The translations under genes were made by a program, and so were the position numbers. A stretch of 29,215 nt of DNA, taken from positions 1 to 29,215 of the forward strand of contig JAEYOV010000041.1 of NCBI GenBank assembly GCA_023411395.1. The letters run 5' to 3'. The notes under the pieces are model-generated. The model was given only the letters and a program-made list of their open reading frames with translations. It was not told the DNA's origin and did not search any database. This stretch comes from Bacillota bacterium (lineage in GTDB: Bacteria > Bacillota > Clostridia > Christensenellales > Aristaeellaceae). Shown here piece after piece: positions 1 to 7,085 of the stretch; positions within the stretch are counted from its first letter, which is position 1; each line of letters begins with the position of its first letter.

Positions 1-211
1 TGTCTACGCCATGGAAAACGCCAACGGTGCGCCCAATTATGCCACAGACCTCATCGGCACGCTGTTTTACCGCGTGGGCATTGCCGGACAGCACCCCGTG
101 GCCATTCCCGATCCCGGCCTGGGCGTGGCCATCGCCACGCTGACATTTTTGATGCTGGCGGCATTTGTCCTTCCCACGCTTCAAAAGACGCAAAGGGGGG
201 AGCTGCAATGA
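1..211 (+). CDS. Sugar ABC transporter permease, C-terminal end (partial)
   Basis: This open frame enters from the left edge and stops at TGA 209-211, so only about 69 C-terminal residues are visible. The sequence ends in a hydrophobic segment (roughly LGVAIATLTFLMLAAFVLP) followed by a short basic tail. This is how MalF/UgpA-type permeases of carbohydrate (CUT1) ABC transporters end, with a last transmembrane helix and a cytoplasmic tail. The fragment itself is too short for a family call. The assignment rests mainly on the next gene, a clear MalG/UgpE-type permease whose ATG overlaps this stop by 4 bases (ATGA), the usual coupling of the two permease genes. The binding protein and the rest of this gene should lie to the left. 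Confidence 0.75.
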   Translation, partial: VYAMENANGAPNYATDLIGTLFYRVGIAGQHPVAIPDPGLGVAIATLTFLMLAAFVLPTLQKTQRGELQ

Positions 212-1050
212 AAAAAAAGCGGCGCGCAGGGCATTTGCACCGCCACCTCCCCTCCCATATTGTATTGTTCCTCTGGTCCTTGATCGCCCTGTTCCCCTTG
301 TGGGTGCTTGCGGTCAGTTCCTTCAAAACCAGGTTCACCATTTATTCGAATCCCTTCTGGCTTCCCGAAGCCTGGAACTTCAAAAATTATGAGGCCGTAT
401 TGTTCAGCGGCGGCTTTTTGAACTATTTCAAAAACAGCATCCTTGCGGTGGTTTTATCCATCGCCCTGGTCCTCACGCTGGGGTCGCCGGCCGCCTATGC
501 CCTTTGCCACTGGAAAGGCAGGCTCGCCGGCGCGCTGCATTTTTTTCTTATCGCGGGGATGATGCTGCCCATCAAAATCGCCTCCATCCGCCTGATCGAG
601 CTTGTGAAGGGGCTGGGGCTTTTAAACACCGTCTGGTCCCTCATCCCCGTCTATACCGCCATGGGCATCCCCATCGCGGTGTTCGTGCTCACGGCCTTCA
701 TGCGCACCGTGCCGGGGGAAATCACCGAATCCGGCCTGATGGACGGGGCGGGCAGGTTACGGATCCTTTTGTTCATCCTCCTTCCGCTTACGCGCCCGGC
801 CACAGCGACGGTGGCCATTTACAACCTGGTCCCCTTCTGGAACGATTTGTGGTTTCCCCTCATCTTTATCAGCGACGAGAAAGCAAAAACCCTGCTCCTG
901 GGCGTGACACGGCTTTTTGGCCAGTATCAGACCGACTGGAGCAAGGTGCTGGCGGTATTGACCCTCTCGGCGCTGCCGGTGATCCTTTTGTACCTGCTGA
1001 CGAGCAGGCAGTTCATACGCGGCCTTACCGCCGGGGCGGTGAAGGGATAA
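208..1050 (+). CDS. Carbohydrate ABC transporter permease (MalG/UgpE family)
   Basis: This is a complete 280-residue inner-membrane permease, the usual length for the second permease of a CUT1 sugar importer. It has an N-terminal transmembrane helix at about 18-38, further helices around 75-100, 108-125 and 145-165, and a last helix near 250-270. The cytoplasmic EAA loop that docks on the ATPase is visible at about 171-197 (ESGLMDGAG then ILLPLTRP). The start ATG overlaps the stop of the preceding permease and has GGGGGGAG just upstream. The substrate cannot be read from the sequence. No ATPase gene follows; CUT1 systems often share a common MsiK/MsmX-type ATPase. The gene on its right is on the other strand, so this ends the operon. 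I see no clear terminator. Confidence 0.93.
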   Translation: MKKKRRAGHLHRHLPSHIVLFLWSLIALFPLWVLAVSSFKTRFTIYSNPFWLPEAWNFKNYEAVLFSGGFLNYFKNSILAVVLSIALVLTLGSPAAYALCHWKGRLAGALHFFLIAGMMLPIKIASIRLIELVKGLGLLNTVWSLIPVYTAMGIPIAVFVLTAFMRTVPGEITESGLMDGAGRLRILLFILLPLTRPATATVAIYNLVPFWNDLWFPLIFISDEKAKTLLLGVTRLFGQYQTDWSKVLAVLTLSALPVILLYLLTSRQFIRGLTAGAVKG

Positions 1051-1057
1051 ATGGCGG

Positions 1058-1370
1058 TTATCGCTGCTGCTTCGCAAACACCACATCCGCCTTCTCCGCC
1101 CAAAACAGCTTCGCCGCTCTTTTTCGCACGGCCTCCTTTTGTTTTCCGGACAGGGGCGCAAACGGGGTAACGAGAAGCGTTGCCCCAGCCTTATTGTTTG
1201 CGGCAAGCAGCTTTGAGCGCTTCCCGTTCCCGAATCCCGGTTGTGATTAAGGCCAGCAAAAAGGCGGACCAGTAGGGCTTGACATCTTTTTTTAGGCCGA
1301 ACCAGGAATCCTCCCAAGCCCCGGTCTTGCCCCTGGCGGACAGGAACAGGGAAAGCTCCCGCCTGTCCGT
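1058..1370 (-). pseudogene. Frameshifted C-terminal relic of an unidentified protein
   Basis: No intact gene lies between the permease stop and the peptidase gene, but the minus strand carries protein-like coding sequence in two successive frames. The upstream part (about 1250-1370) reads ITDRRELSLFLSARG and then KKDVKPYWSAFLLALITTG. The downstream part (about 1250 down to the stop at 1058) reads GNGKRSKLLAANNKAG and then AVRKRAAKLFWAEKADVVF. Removing one A in the GGGATTCGGG stretch near 1241-1250 joins the two as TTG-FGNGKRSKL, which suggests a single-base insertion. Third positions are G/C-rich, as in real genes here. No start codon with a ribosome binding site is present and the 5' end abuts the peptidase stop, so the reading is also truncated. 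I do not recognise the family. Confidence 0.45.
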
Positions 1371-2407
1371 TATGTAACCCCCGATGTCAAAATGGAAAAG
1401 GTTTTGGCGTCGCAATCCACCCTTGCCAATCCGCCGTAAGGCAGGCACATCATGGGCTGGTTGTGCCCGAATGTCAGGTTGTAGACAACAGGCAGATGAT
1501 TCAGCTCCAGTTCGGCCAATATCTTCAATATGGATTTTTTGTATTCCTCGTAATATTTCTCCTGATACGATTTGCCCCATATCATGGCGGCAGCCTTTTG
1601 CAGTATGCCCTGGCTGCCGTAGTTTCTGAGCCAGTATTCTATATACGCGGGTTCCGGGGTATCCTCCGAGGTTTCAAAGAACAGCACGGCATTGTCAAAC
1701 TGATGCGCACAAGGCCACAGGGAGGTGCCCTTCATCATTTCCAGCACCTCGATGCAGCCGCCGATCAAAGGGCCCTGGGCCGCGCCTTCCCCCTGAAGCC
1801 ATTCATAGCCCGCGTTTTTGCGCATGTGCTTTGCGGTATCCGCGTTGTCCTCCGTCCATTCAATCCTTTCCCCGGTCCATTCCCCGGCAGCGGGGATTTC
1901 TCCCAAAGGCTCCGCGTGAAACAGCGCCCTTGCAAGCCAGTGGGCGGTATAGTCGAATATCCTGATATTTTCAGCCAGCTCACCCAATACCGACGGGCCG
2001 TACACGCTGGCCACACCCGCCTTCAGGCACATGAAGTGTGTGATTGTTGTATCGGAATAGCCGATGAATATCTTGGGATTGCGCCGGATCACATCAAAAT
2101 CGATATACGGCAGCATGCGTATGCTGTCATCCCCGCCGATGCAGGAGAAAATGGCGTGAATGGAGTTGTCTGAAAAGGCCTGCATCAGGTCCTCCGCGCG
2201 CGCTTTAGGATGGCGGTACACGTAATCGGACCCTTTCAGCGTGCTGGGCATTTCCACAACGTTAAGCCCGAACTGCTCCCCAAGCCGGCGCTTGCCCAGC
2301 TCATACCGCCAGCGCAGGGCTTCATCCCCCGCGCCGCCCCAGGAAAGGCTGACCGCAGCCACCCGGTCGCCCTTTTTCAATCTTTCCGGCCTGTTCAGCG
2401 TCAGCAT
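1370..2407 (-). CDS. LD-carboxypeptidase / MccF-like S66 serine peptidase
   Basis: This 345-residue cytoplasmic peptidase belongs to family S66. The family includes LD-carboxypeptidases that trim murein tetrapeptides and MccF, which hydrolyses the microcin C7 nucleotide-peptide bond to give immunity. The N-terminal part has a GGDDS loop (about 91-95). The nucleophile elbow is GYSDTT with Ser118. The other two triad residues appear as Glu245 in FFETSE and His315 in FGHNQP. This spacing is very close to what I recall for MccF (Ser118, Glu243, His311). The start chosen is the ATG at 2407 (MLTLNRPERLKKGD), where the family begins; a longer frame upstream runs into the SEC-C gene. The SEC-C gene ends 25 bases upstream, so the two are probably cotranscribed. 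Murein recycling and peptide-antibiotic immunity cannot be told apart from sequence alone. Confidence 0.92.
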   Translation of the reverse strand: MLTLNRPERLKKGDRVAAVSLSWGGAGDEALRWRYELGKRRLGEQFGLNVVEMPSTLKGSDYVYRHPKARAEDLMQAFSDNSIHAIFSCIGGDDSIRMLPYIDFDVIRRNPKIFIGYSDTTITHFMCLKAGVASVYGPSVLGELAENIRIFDYTAHWLARALFHAEPLGEIPAAGEWTGERIEWTEDNADTAKHMRKNAGYEWLQGEGAAQGPLIGGCIEVLEMMKGTSLWPCAHQFDNAVLFFETSEDTPEPAYIEYWLRNYGSQGILQKAAAMIWGKSYQEKYYEEYKKSILKILAELELNHLPVVYNLTFGHNQPMMCLPYGGLARVDCDAKTFSILTSGVT

Positions 2408-2432
2408 GCCGCACCAGCCTTCCCAATTCCTG

Positions 2433-3791
2433 CTATCCCTTTTCACTGCCGCAGCAGTGCTTGTACTTTTTGCCGCTTCCGCAGGGGCACGGCCCGTTTC
2501 GGGGGATGTTCCCTTGCAGAACGGCCGGCGCCATGGGCTGGCCGGGCTCCTGAACGGGACGGCCCCATTCCCCAGGCATGCCGGCATGGCCCTGCGCCTT
2601 GGGAAGCTGCATGCCGCCCGGCATCATGGGCTTGGGCGCGCCGCCTCCCCTTCGCCTGAACATTTCATCGGGCGTATGGCCGTAATTGCTCCACAGCCGC
2701 GTGTGGTTGCTCATATCCGTTATCAGGTTCAAAACCGTCTTCAGTTGTTCAAACTCCAGCACGATGCCGTACCGCTCCAGCACATGGAGCATCTCATTGG
2801 TATCATTTTCCCCTGCCATCACATCATGCAGCATGTCGATCGCATGGCCGGCCGTTTTCTCATCCACTTGAAAGCTTACAAGCGCCAGGCGCAGGGCGGA
2901 TACCTGCGGCGTGATCTCGTAATAGTCCGGATCCGCGTACTTGAGAAAGGTTTCGGCGCTTGGCTGGTAGCGGGGCTTGCCCCTTCTGTCGTCCAGAAGG
3001 GCTTTCACCCCGTGCGCATGTATTTCCCCGTCATCCTGTACAAAATCACCGGAAACGAGATACTCCTCCCAGGTTGTATAATCGTCACCGCTGCCGTCAT
3101 AGCCATCCAAAAAGACGCTGTACATCTTCCCTTCCAGAAAGCCGGCCTTCCCTGAAAACGCCAGGCGGTTGACAAGGCGGTCGAATTCATCCAGGGAAAT
3201 GGCGCCGTACAAGTTCACCGCCGCCCGGGCATACTCGTCTATGATGCTTTGCATCTGCTTGTAACTTTGTATGTGTTCCGTGTCCAGGGTATCATACGCC
3301 GCCCTCACCTCGTCGGGAAGGACATAGATGATCCTCCCTTCGTGATAAAACAAATGAACATATCCCCCGTCCAGCAGCCTTGGTATCATCCCCCTGGGCA
3401 CGGGCTCTTTATCCACCGTTCCGTTTTGGGCAAGCTCGGCAAAGAAGATCCATTCCTCCTCCGCCATGCATTCGATTTCCTCATCAAGCCTCTGGGCGTC
3501 GCATACCGCTTCCAGCAGCCTTAAGGCAAGGTCATCCTTCCCTATGCCGCCAAGATTCTTCAGTGAGTGGTACCTGGCATAACGCTTCAAATCCTTCAGG
3601 CTTTTTTTATTAAGGATTTCCTTCAGCGACCGCACCGGGGCCCCTTCCAGCGCCATATCCCTGTTTACCCCAACAAGAGCGGCCTCAAGCGCCCGCCGGT
3701 AATCATCGGGGGTCGGATTTTCAATTTGCCTGAGCTTTTTCACTTCCTCCTGATAGGAAGGGTGATCAAAAATCATTTTTTTCTTAGCCAT
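2433..3791 (-). CDS. SEC-C motif protein with SAP/Rho_N-like helical segment
   Basis: This 452-residue soluble protein is of uncertain function. Its last 22 residues form a SEC-C zinc-binding motif (PRNGPCPCGSGKKYKHCC), the Cys-x-Cys-x8-Cys-Cys module also found at the C-terminus of SecA. Residues about 55-96 (SLKEILNKKSLKDLKRYAR and following) look like a SAP/Rho_N-type helical element. The middle is acidic and helical, and a Pro/Gly/Met-rich linker precedes the SEC-C tail. The start is ATG 3791 (MAKKKMIF), preceded by GAGG at a suitable distance. A longer in-frame ATG at 3881 lies upstream of the predicted promoter and is rejected. It is the first gene of a likely two-gene operon with the S66 peptidase. 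The molecular role is unknown. Confidence 0.85.
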   Translation of the reverse strand: MAKKKMIFDHPSYQEEVKKLRQIENPTPDDYRRALEAALVGVNRDMALEGAPVRSLKEILNKKSLKDLKRYARYHSLKNLGGIGKDDLALRLLEAVCDAQRLDEEIECMAEEEWIFFAELAQNGTVDKEPVPRGMIPRLLDGGYVHLFYHEGRIIYVLPDEVRAAYDTLDTEHIQSYKQMQSIIDEYARAAVNLYGAISLDEFDRLVNRLAFSGKAGFLEGKMYSVFLDGYDGSGDDYTTWEEYLVSGDFVQDDGEIHAHGVKALLDDRRGKPRYQPSAETFLKYADPDYYEITPQVSALRLALVSFQVDEKTAGHAIDMLHDVMAGENDTNEMLHVLERYGIVLEFEQLKTVLNLITDMSNHTRLWSNYGHTPDEMFRRRGGGAPKPMMPGGMQLPKAQGHAGMPGEWGRPVQEPGQPMAPAVLQGNIPRNGPCPCGSGKKYKHCCGSEKG

Positions 3792-3829
3792 ACAAACCTC
3801 ATGCCGCAGCGTAATTGCTTGTCCTGTCC

Positions 3830-3858
3830 AGCATACCACACCCGGGGCCGGTTGGAAA
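3830..3858 (-). promoter_or_regulatory. Sigma-A-like promoter for the SEC-C/peptidase operon
   Basis: Read on the minus strand, a -35 TTTCCA (3853-3858) and a -10 TATGCT (3830-3835) are separated by 17 bases, with a TG one base before the -10. The start point would fall near 3822, about 30 bases before the ATG at 3791. The match is moderate. It lies back to back with the stronger promoter of the divergent acetyltransferase gene. Confidence 0.5.
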
Positions 3859-3874
3859 GAGGCTCTCCCTCCTT

Positions 3875-3903
3875 TTGACAACAGCCCCCGGGCGGGGTAT
3901 GAT
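3875..3903 (+). promoter_or_regulatory. Strong sigma-A promoter for the GNAT gene
   Basis: A perfect -35 TTGACA (3875-3880), a 17-base spacer and a -10 TATGAT (3898-3903) are present. Transcription should start near 3910. This excludes the in-frame ATG at 3815 as the start of the next gene and supports a start close to the Shine-Dalgarno GGAGG at 3945-3949. Confidence 0.75.
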
Positions 3904-3958
3904 GGTATCGCTTGTTTTTAGTCCGCGGCAGCCGCCGCGCAAACGGAGGTCACGCCTT

Positions 3959-4543
3959 TTGCTGACGCTTGAAATTACATCGGACATCTCCCAAGAACTG
4001 ATCGAAAAGATTGTTCTGATGGACCACGACGCCTACCCGCCCGATGACCAGATGACCTGGGACAGGGCTTATATGATCTACGGCCATATCAAAGACAGCC
4101 TGATCCTGCTCAAGGAGGACGGAAGGCTCATTGGCTTTGTATCCATCTACGGGGTCAGACCGGAGCTTGTTCCCTTAGCGGTAAATCGCCAGCGGCCCAT
4201 TTTTGCGGTGGAGGAAAAGGCCCATCTTCTTCCTGTAATCACGCAGCCCTGCGACGGCTACCTGCACAACATCATCCTGTGCCCCGAATACCGGGGCAGG
4301 GGTTACAGGCGCTTTTTGTACCTTGGGCTGAAATGCTGGCTGGACAGGCATGAAAGGCTGAACCGCATCTGGGCCGACGCGGTCAGCGAAAACGGCCGGC
4401 GGGCCCTTGAAGCCCTTGGCCTTGTTCCCTGTCCGGAACTGAAAGGCCTGTGGGGCGGGGAGATGCAAAACGTGTATTTGGCCATCGAAAAGCAGCTTGC
4501 CGGCATCCGGTTTGACCCAAATACTATACAGGAAGCGCGGTAA
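3959..4543 (+). CDS. GNAT family N-acetyltransferase (TTG start)
   Basis: This is a 194-residue single-domain GNAT acyltransferase, which would move an acetyl group from acetyl-CoA to an amine of unknown identity. The CoA pyrophosphate loop is at ILCPEYRGRGYRRFLYL (about residues 104-120), and the usual C-terminal segment follows (AVSENGRRALEALGLVP). Start choice: GGAGG at 3945-3949 lies 9 bases before TTG 3959, giving a protein that begins (M)LTLEITSDIS. No ATG lies at a comparable position, and the long frame from 3815 starts upstream of the promoter. CTG 3962 is a less likely alternative. The 3' end overlaps the convergent two-domain acetyltransferase gene by 20 bases, leaving no room for a separate terminator. 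Confidence 0.85.
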   Translation: MLTLEITSDISQELIEKIVLMDHDAYPPDDQMTWDRAYMIYGHIKDSLILLKEDGRLIGFVSIYGVRPELVPLAVNRQRPIFAVEEKAHLLPVITQPCDGYLHNIILCPEYRGRGYRRFLYLGLKCWLDRHERLNRIWADAVSENGRRALEALGLVPCPELKGLWGGEMQNVYLAIEKQLAGIRFDPNTIQEAR

Positions 4544-5321
4544 ACTCCGCCAGCAGCACGGGATAATCCGCCAGCTTTTCAAACCCGGCCCGTTCCGCCG
4601 TCTTCGCCGATGGAATGTTGTTTTTCCAACACTCCCAGTAGGGCATCAGCCCCCGCCTGGCGCACTCGCCCAAGAAGCTGGCGGTCATTTGGGAAGCATA
4701 TCCCCGCTGCCTGTATTCCTCTTCCACCGCAATGCCGATGGCGCATTCCTTTTCGCTCAAATACTCCGCTGTGCAAAAGCCGCACACCCGGCCCTCCAGC
4801 ACCAGGGCATAGCCAAAGCCCCTGTTCAGGAATGCTTCCACGCTGCCCAGGGTGCTATTCACCTCTTCCCGGATCATGTCAAAATTCCCGAGCGCCTTCA
4901 TATCCTCCGTGATGGGCCGGATATGGGGCGCGCTTGCGTCCGTGGCGCTCCCCGGCGCGTGATGCACGAAAACGCAGCGCATGTATTCGTTCACACGGGC
5001 ATCCTTCAAAGCGCCAGCCAGCTTTTTCTTCCATGCCTCATGGGGGAAGGCGATCCTCACGGCCTCCAGCGCCCGCCTTCTCTCCGGCGCAAGAAGGATA
5101 CGGGCAAGAAAATTCATGGCTTCATCCGCCGCGGGACTCAACGCATCGCCGCCCACGAACATGCTGTGGCCCTCGCTGACCAGGCACACGGAAGGATCAT
5201 CCGCCTTGTCCGCGTAAGCCGCGGCGGGGGCGCTCCCGGCCTTCATGGCCCTGAGCATGTACTGCAAAGGGGTATAGGAAAGCAGGGAAAAGATATGGGA
5301 TGTAAATTCCGTTAGAACCAT
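4524..5321 (-). CDS. GNAT acetyltransferase, ZmaR-like two-part architecture
   Basis: This is a 265-residue protein. Its C-terminal half (about 135-260) is a GNAT fold with the acetyl-CoA loop VEEEYRQRGYASQMTASFL and the following SAKTAERAGFEKL helix. The N-terminal half (about 1-125) is a separate domain rather than a second CoA site. This arrangement and length match the 'GNAT acetyltransferase' family (PF12746) that contains the zwittermicin A self-resistance enzyme ZmaR. The family is wide and most members are uncharacterised, so a resistance role is only a possibility. The start ATG has GGGAG about 10 bases upstream. It lies 74 bases after the nitroreductase stop and is probably the third gene of the MarR-GNAT / nitroreductase / GNAT unit. 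It overlaps the convergent GNAT gene by 20 bases. Confidence 0.85.
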   Translation of the reverse strand: MVLTEFTSHIFSLLSYTPLQYMLRAMKAGSAPAAAYADKADDPSVCLVSEGHSMFVGGDALSPAADEAMNFLARILLAPERRRALEAVRIAFPHEAWKKKLAGALKDARVNEYMRCVFVHHAPGSATDASAPHIRPITEDMKALGNFDMIREEVNSTLGSVEAFLNRGFGYALVLEGRVCGFCTAEYLSEKECAIGIAVEEEYRQRGYASQMTASFLGECARRGLMPYWECWKNNIPSAKTAERAGFEKLADYPVLLAEFTALPV

Positions 5322-5395
5322 GCAGTATTCTCCCTTCCTTCATCGGGGAAGGCAAATTTTATGGCCGGCTTGTACTGCCGGCGCGGTTTTCTGAA

Positions 5396-5962
5396 TTACG
5401 GCTTGAACCGCAGCGCGATGGTCCTCTCCTTGTGCTCCCGCCGGGGATCGTATTTGTCAAAGTATACAGCCTCCCCGGTATACTGGGTGCGGGGCACTTT
5501 TTCTTCGGCGGGATAACCAAAGAGCACCACGCTGTTCACCGCCACGTGCTCCGGAATGTCCAGAAGATCGCGAATGGCGTCCCGGTCGATGTCGCCGATC
5601 CACACCGTGCCAAGCCCCAGCACGGTAGCCGCCAGCATCATGTTTTCAATGGCGGCGCTGGTATCCATCTCCCCGTTGCTTTTCCAGGGGATATAGCTCG
5701 TATTGGCGCACACCACAAAGGCGGCGGGAGCGTTGTAAAACCTGCCATTGTGCTCGCCGATGCACTCCTTCAACTGTTTGATTCCCTCAGGGTTTTGCAG
5801 AACAATAAACTCCCAGGGCTGCAAATTGCAGGCGGAGGGGGCCGCCATGGCCGCCTCCAGCATAGTCGTGATCTTTTCCTGTTCCACGGGTCTATCCGCG
5901 TCGTATACGCGGATGCTGCGGCGCTTAAACAGAATGTCCATCAGGGTTTGCAGTTGGTCCAT
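5396..5962 (-). CDS. Nitroreductase family FMN oxidoreductase
   Basis: This 188-residue protein has the standard length and layout of the single-domain nitroreductase family, dimeric FMN enzymes that use NAD(P)H. The FMN phosphate-contacting RRSIRVYD is at about 14-21, SACNLQPWEFIVL at about 43-55, and the GLGTVWIGDID segment at about 116-126 is typical of the family. No Fe-S or ferredoxin domain is fused. The substrate is unknown. Enzymes of this type reduce nitroaromatics or quinones or act in dehalogenation and cofactor metabolism. A good Shine-Dalgarno (GGAGG) precedes the ATG. It follows the MarR-GNAT gene by 27 bases on the same strand and so is likely under the same promoter and operator. 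Confidence 0.92.
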   Translation of the reverse strand: MDQLQTLMDILFKRRSIRVYDADRPVEQEKITTMLEAAMAAPSACNLQPWEFIVLQNPEGIKQLKECIGEHNGRFYNAPAAFVVCANTSYIPWKSNGEMDTSAAIENMMLAATVLGLGTVWIGDIDRDAIRDLLDIPEHVAVNSVVLFGYPAEEKVPRTQYTGEAVYFDKYDPRREHKERTIALRFKP

Positions 5963-5989
5963 ACATTGCGTCCTCCGTCTTCCTTGGCA

Positions 5990-6925
5990 TCAGGCTAGGT
6001 GCAGTTCAAACATCAGCTCCGTCAAATGCTTCCCCCACATATCCCTTTCATTCTCCGAAACGATATGAAATCCTGCTTTTTCATACATGCGGATGGCGGT
6101 CTGCTGGTCTTTTGTGGTGTACAGAAAGATATCCTTGTATCCCTTCTCCCGGCAGTAGGCCATGGCCTCCCCCATCAGCCTGGAGCCCAGCCCCAGGCCG
6201 CGGTAATCGGGGTGAAGGATGAACCAGCGCAATTGCGCCTTTGCCTTCGTATGCCCCACGATGGCAATGGCGCCAATCATTTGTCCCCCCGCCTCGGCAA
6301 ACCAAAACCTGTCCTTCTGCGGGCTGTATTTTTCAAAAAACTCATATAAGGTCTTGCAAACGTACCCTTCAAAGCCATGGTCGTATCCGCACTCCCTGTC
6401 GTAGATCCAGCCGTGCAGGTGGATGAGCGTTCCCGCGTCCCCCGGCCGCAAATCGCAGCGGATGGAAACACTTTCCCCGGATCCGGCAGGCCTGCCCATC
6501 AGTGCGCCCTCAATGGACAGCATGCCCTGTACGAGCTTCGCCTGGCCATCCTCCTTTAAATCCGCGAGCATACCGCCGATTTGCTCATCCGACAGCCTGT
6601 CCAGATGGGAAAATGTTTCCAGCCCCACATCCGTCAGGTGCAAATGATACGCCCGGCCGTCCTCCTTCGATTGCACCCTGTATACAAGGCCCTGCTTTTC
6701 CAGGCGCTTGAGGATTCTGCTCAGGTAGCCGGGATCGGTTTTCAATTCTCCGGTCAGCTCTTTGGCCGTGCAATTCTCCCTGTGCGCAAGCTCGTAGAGC
6801 ACACGCACCTCCGGCAGGGAAAAATCGGTTTTCAGCAGATGATGGTCCAGCAGGCCCAGAATATTTGTATAGAACCGGTTAAAGCTGCGAACGGTTTTGA
6901 CCAGGGCCGCAGGCACAGCAGGCAT
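5990..6925 (-). CDS. MarR-family regulator fused to a GNAT acetyltransferase
   Basis: This is a 311-residue fusion. Residues about 10-140 form a MarR winged helix-turn-helix domain, with the recognition region TAKELTGELKTDPGYLSRIL at about 53-72 and the wing near QSKEDGRAYHLHLT. Residues about 152-311 form a GNAT domain with the CoA loop RGLGLGSRLMG and the TAIRMYEKAGF motif. MarR-GNAT fusions are common in bacteria and their acetyl acceptors are mostly unknown. The start chosen is ATG 6925 (MPAVPAALVK), which has GAAGGGGG 7 bases upstream and sits about 25 bases after the predicted transcript start. The longest frame begins at 6985, inside the operator and upstream of the transcript. ATG 6943 would leave almost no leader. 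It heads a likely operon with nitroreductase and the ZmaR-like GNAT gene. Confidence 0.92.
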   Translation of the reverse strand: MPAVPAALVKTVRSFNRFYTNILGLLDHHLLKTDFSLPEVRVLYELAHRENCTAKELTGELKTDPGYLSRILKRLEKQGLVYRVQSKEDGRAYHLHLTDVGLETFSHLDRLSDEQIGGMLADLKEDGQAKLVQGMLSIEGALMGRPAGSGESVSIRCDLRPGDAGTLIHLHGWIYDRECGYDHGFEGYVCKTLYEFFEKYSPQKDRFWFAEAGGQMIGAIAIVGHTKAKAQLRWFILHPDYRGLGLGSRLMGEAMAYCREKGYKDIFLYTTKDQQTAIRMYEKAGFHIVSENERDMWGKHLTELMFELHLA

Positions 6926-6956
6926 AAGAATGCCCCCTTCCATCTTATTGCCTTGC

Positions 6957-6988
6957 AGTATACCCAGATTAGTTGACTTTGTCAACTA
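6957..6988 (-). promoter_or_regulatory. marR-GNAT promoter with overlapping MarR-type operator
   Basis: On the minus strand a perfect -35 TTGACA (6980-6985), a 17-base spacer and a -10 TATACT (6957-6962) form a near-consensus promoter. A perfect inverted repeat, TAGTTGAC-TTT-GTCAACTA (6970-6988), overlaps the -35 and half of the spacer. An 8-base-arm palindrome in this position is what MarR-type dimers bind, and binding here would block RNA polymerase. Autorepression is therefore inferred. Confidence 0.8.
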
Positions 6989-7010
6989 TTATCGGTAAAA
7001 CGGCCGCGCC

Positions 7011-7039
7011 TTGCGGGCCGCGGAAAATTGGCTTATAAT
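7011..7039 (+). promoter_or_regulatory. Promoter for the Cys/Met PLP enzyme gene
   Basis: A perfect -10 TATAAT (7034-7039) is preceded at 17 bases by TTGCGG (7011-7016), a partial -35. Transcription would start near 7046, giving a leader of about 40 bases before the ATG at 7086, too short for a SAM riboswitch or T-box. The MarR-type palindrome ends 22 bases upstream of the -35, so a mild effect on this promoter is possible but not evident. Confidence 0.6.
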
Positions 7040-7085
7040 GCGGGTATCCTTTTCCATTTTCCGGTAAGCTTTCAGGAGGTGCGCT

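Noticed and set aside
1337..1369. Hairpin CGGACAGG...CCTGTCCG as a terminator of the S66 peptidase gene
   Set aside because: The arms pair well but no T-run follows on the minus strand, and the segment reads as codons of the frameshifted relic.
5364..5382. GCCGGC-N7-GCCGGC hairpin between nitroreductase and the ZmaR-like GNAT gene
   Set aside because: Only six pairs and no T-run on the minus strand; too weak to call a terminator between the two genes.
6926..6985. Start of the MarR-GNAT gene at ATG 6985
   Set aside because: This ATG lies inside the operator and -35 region, upstream of the predicted transcript start, and has no ribosome binding site.
7040..7085. SAM riboswitch or T-box ahead of the Cys/Met PLP enzyme
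   Set aside because: The leader is only about 40 bases and shows none of the required helices or a terminator.
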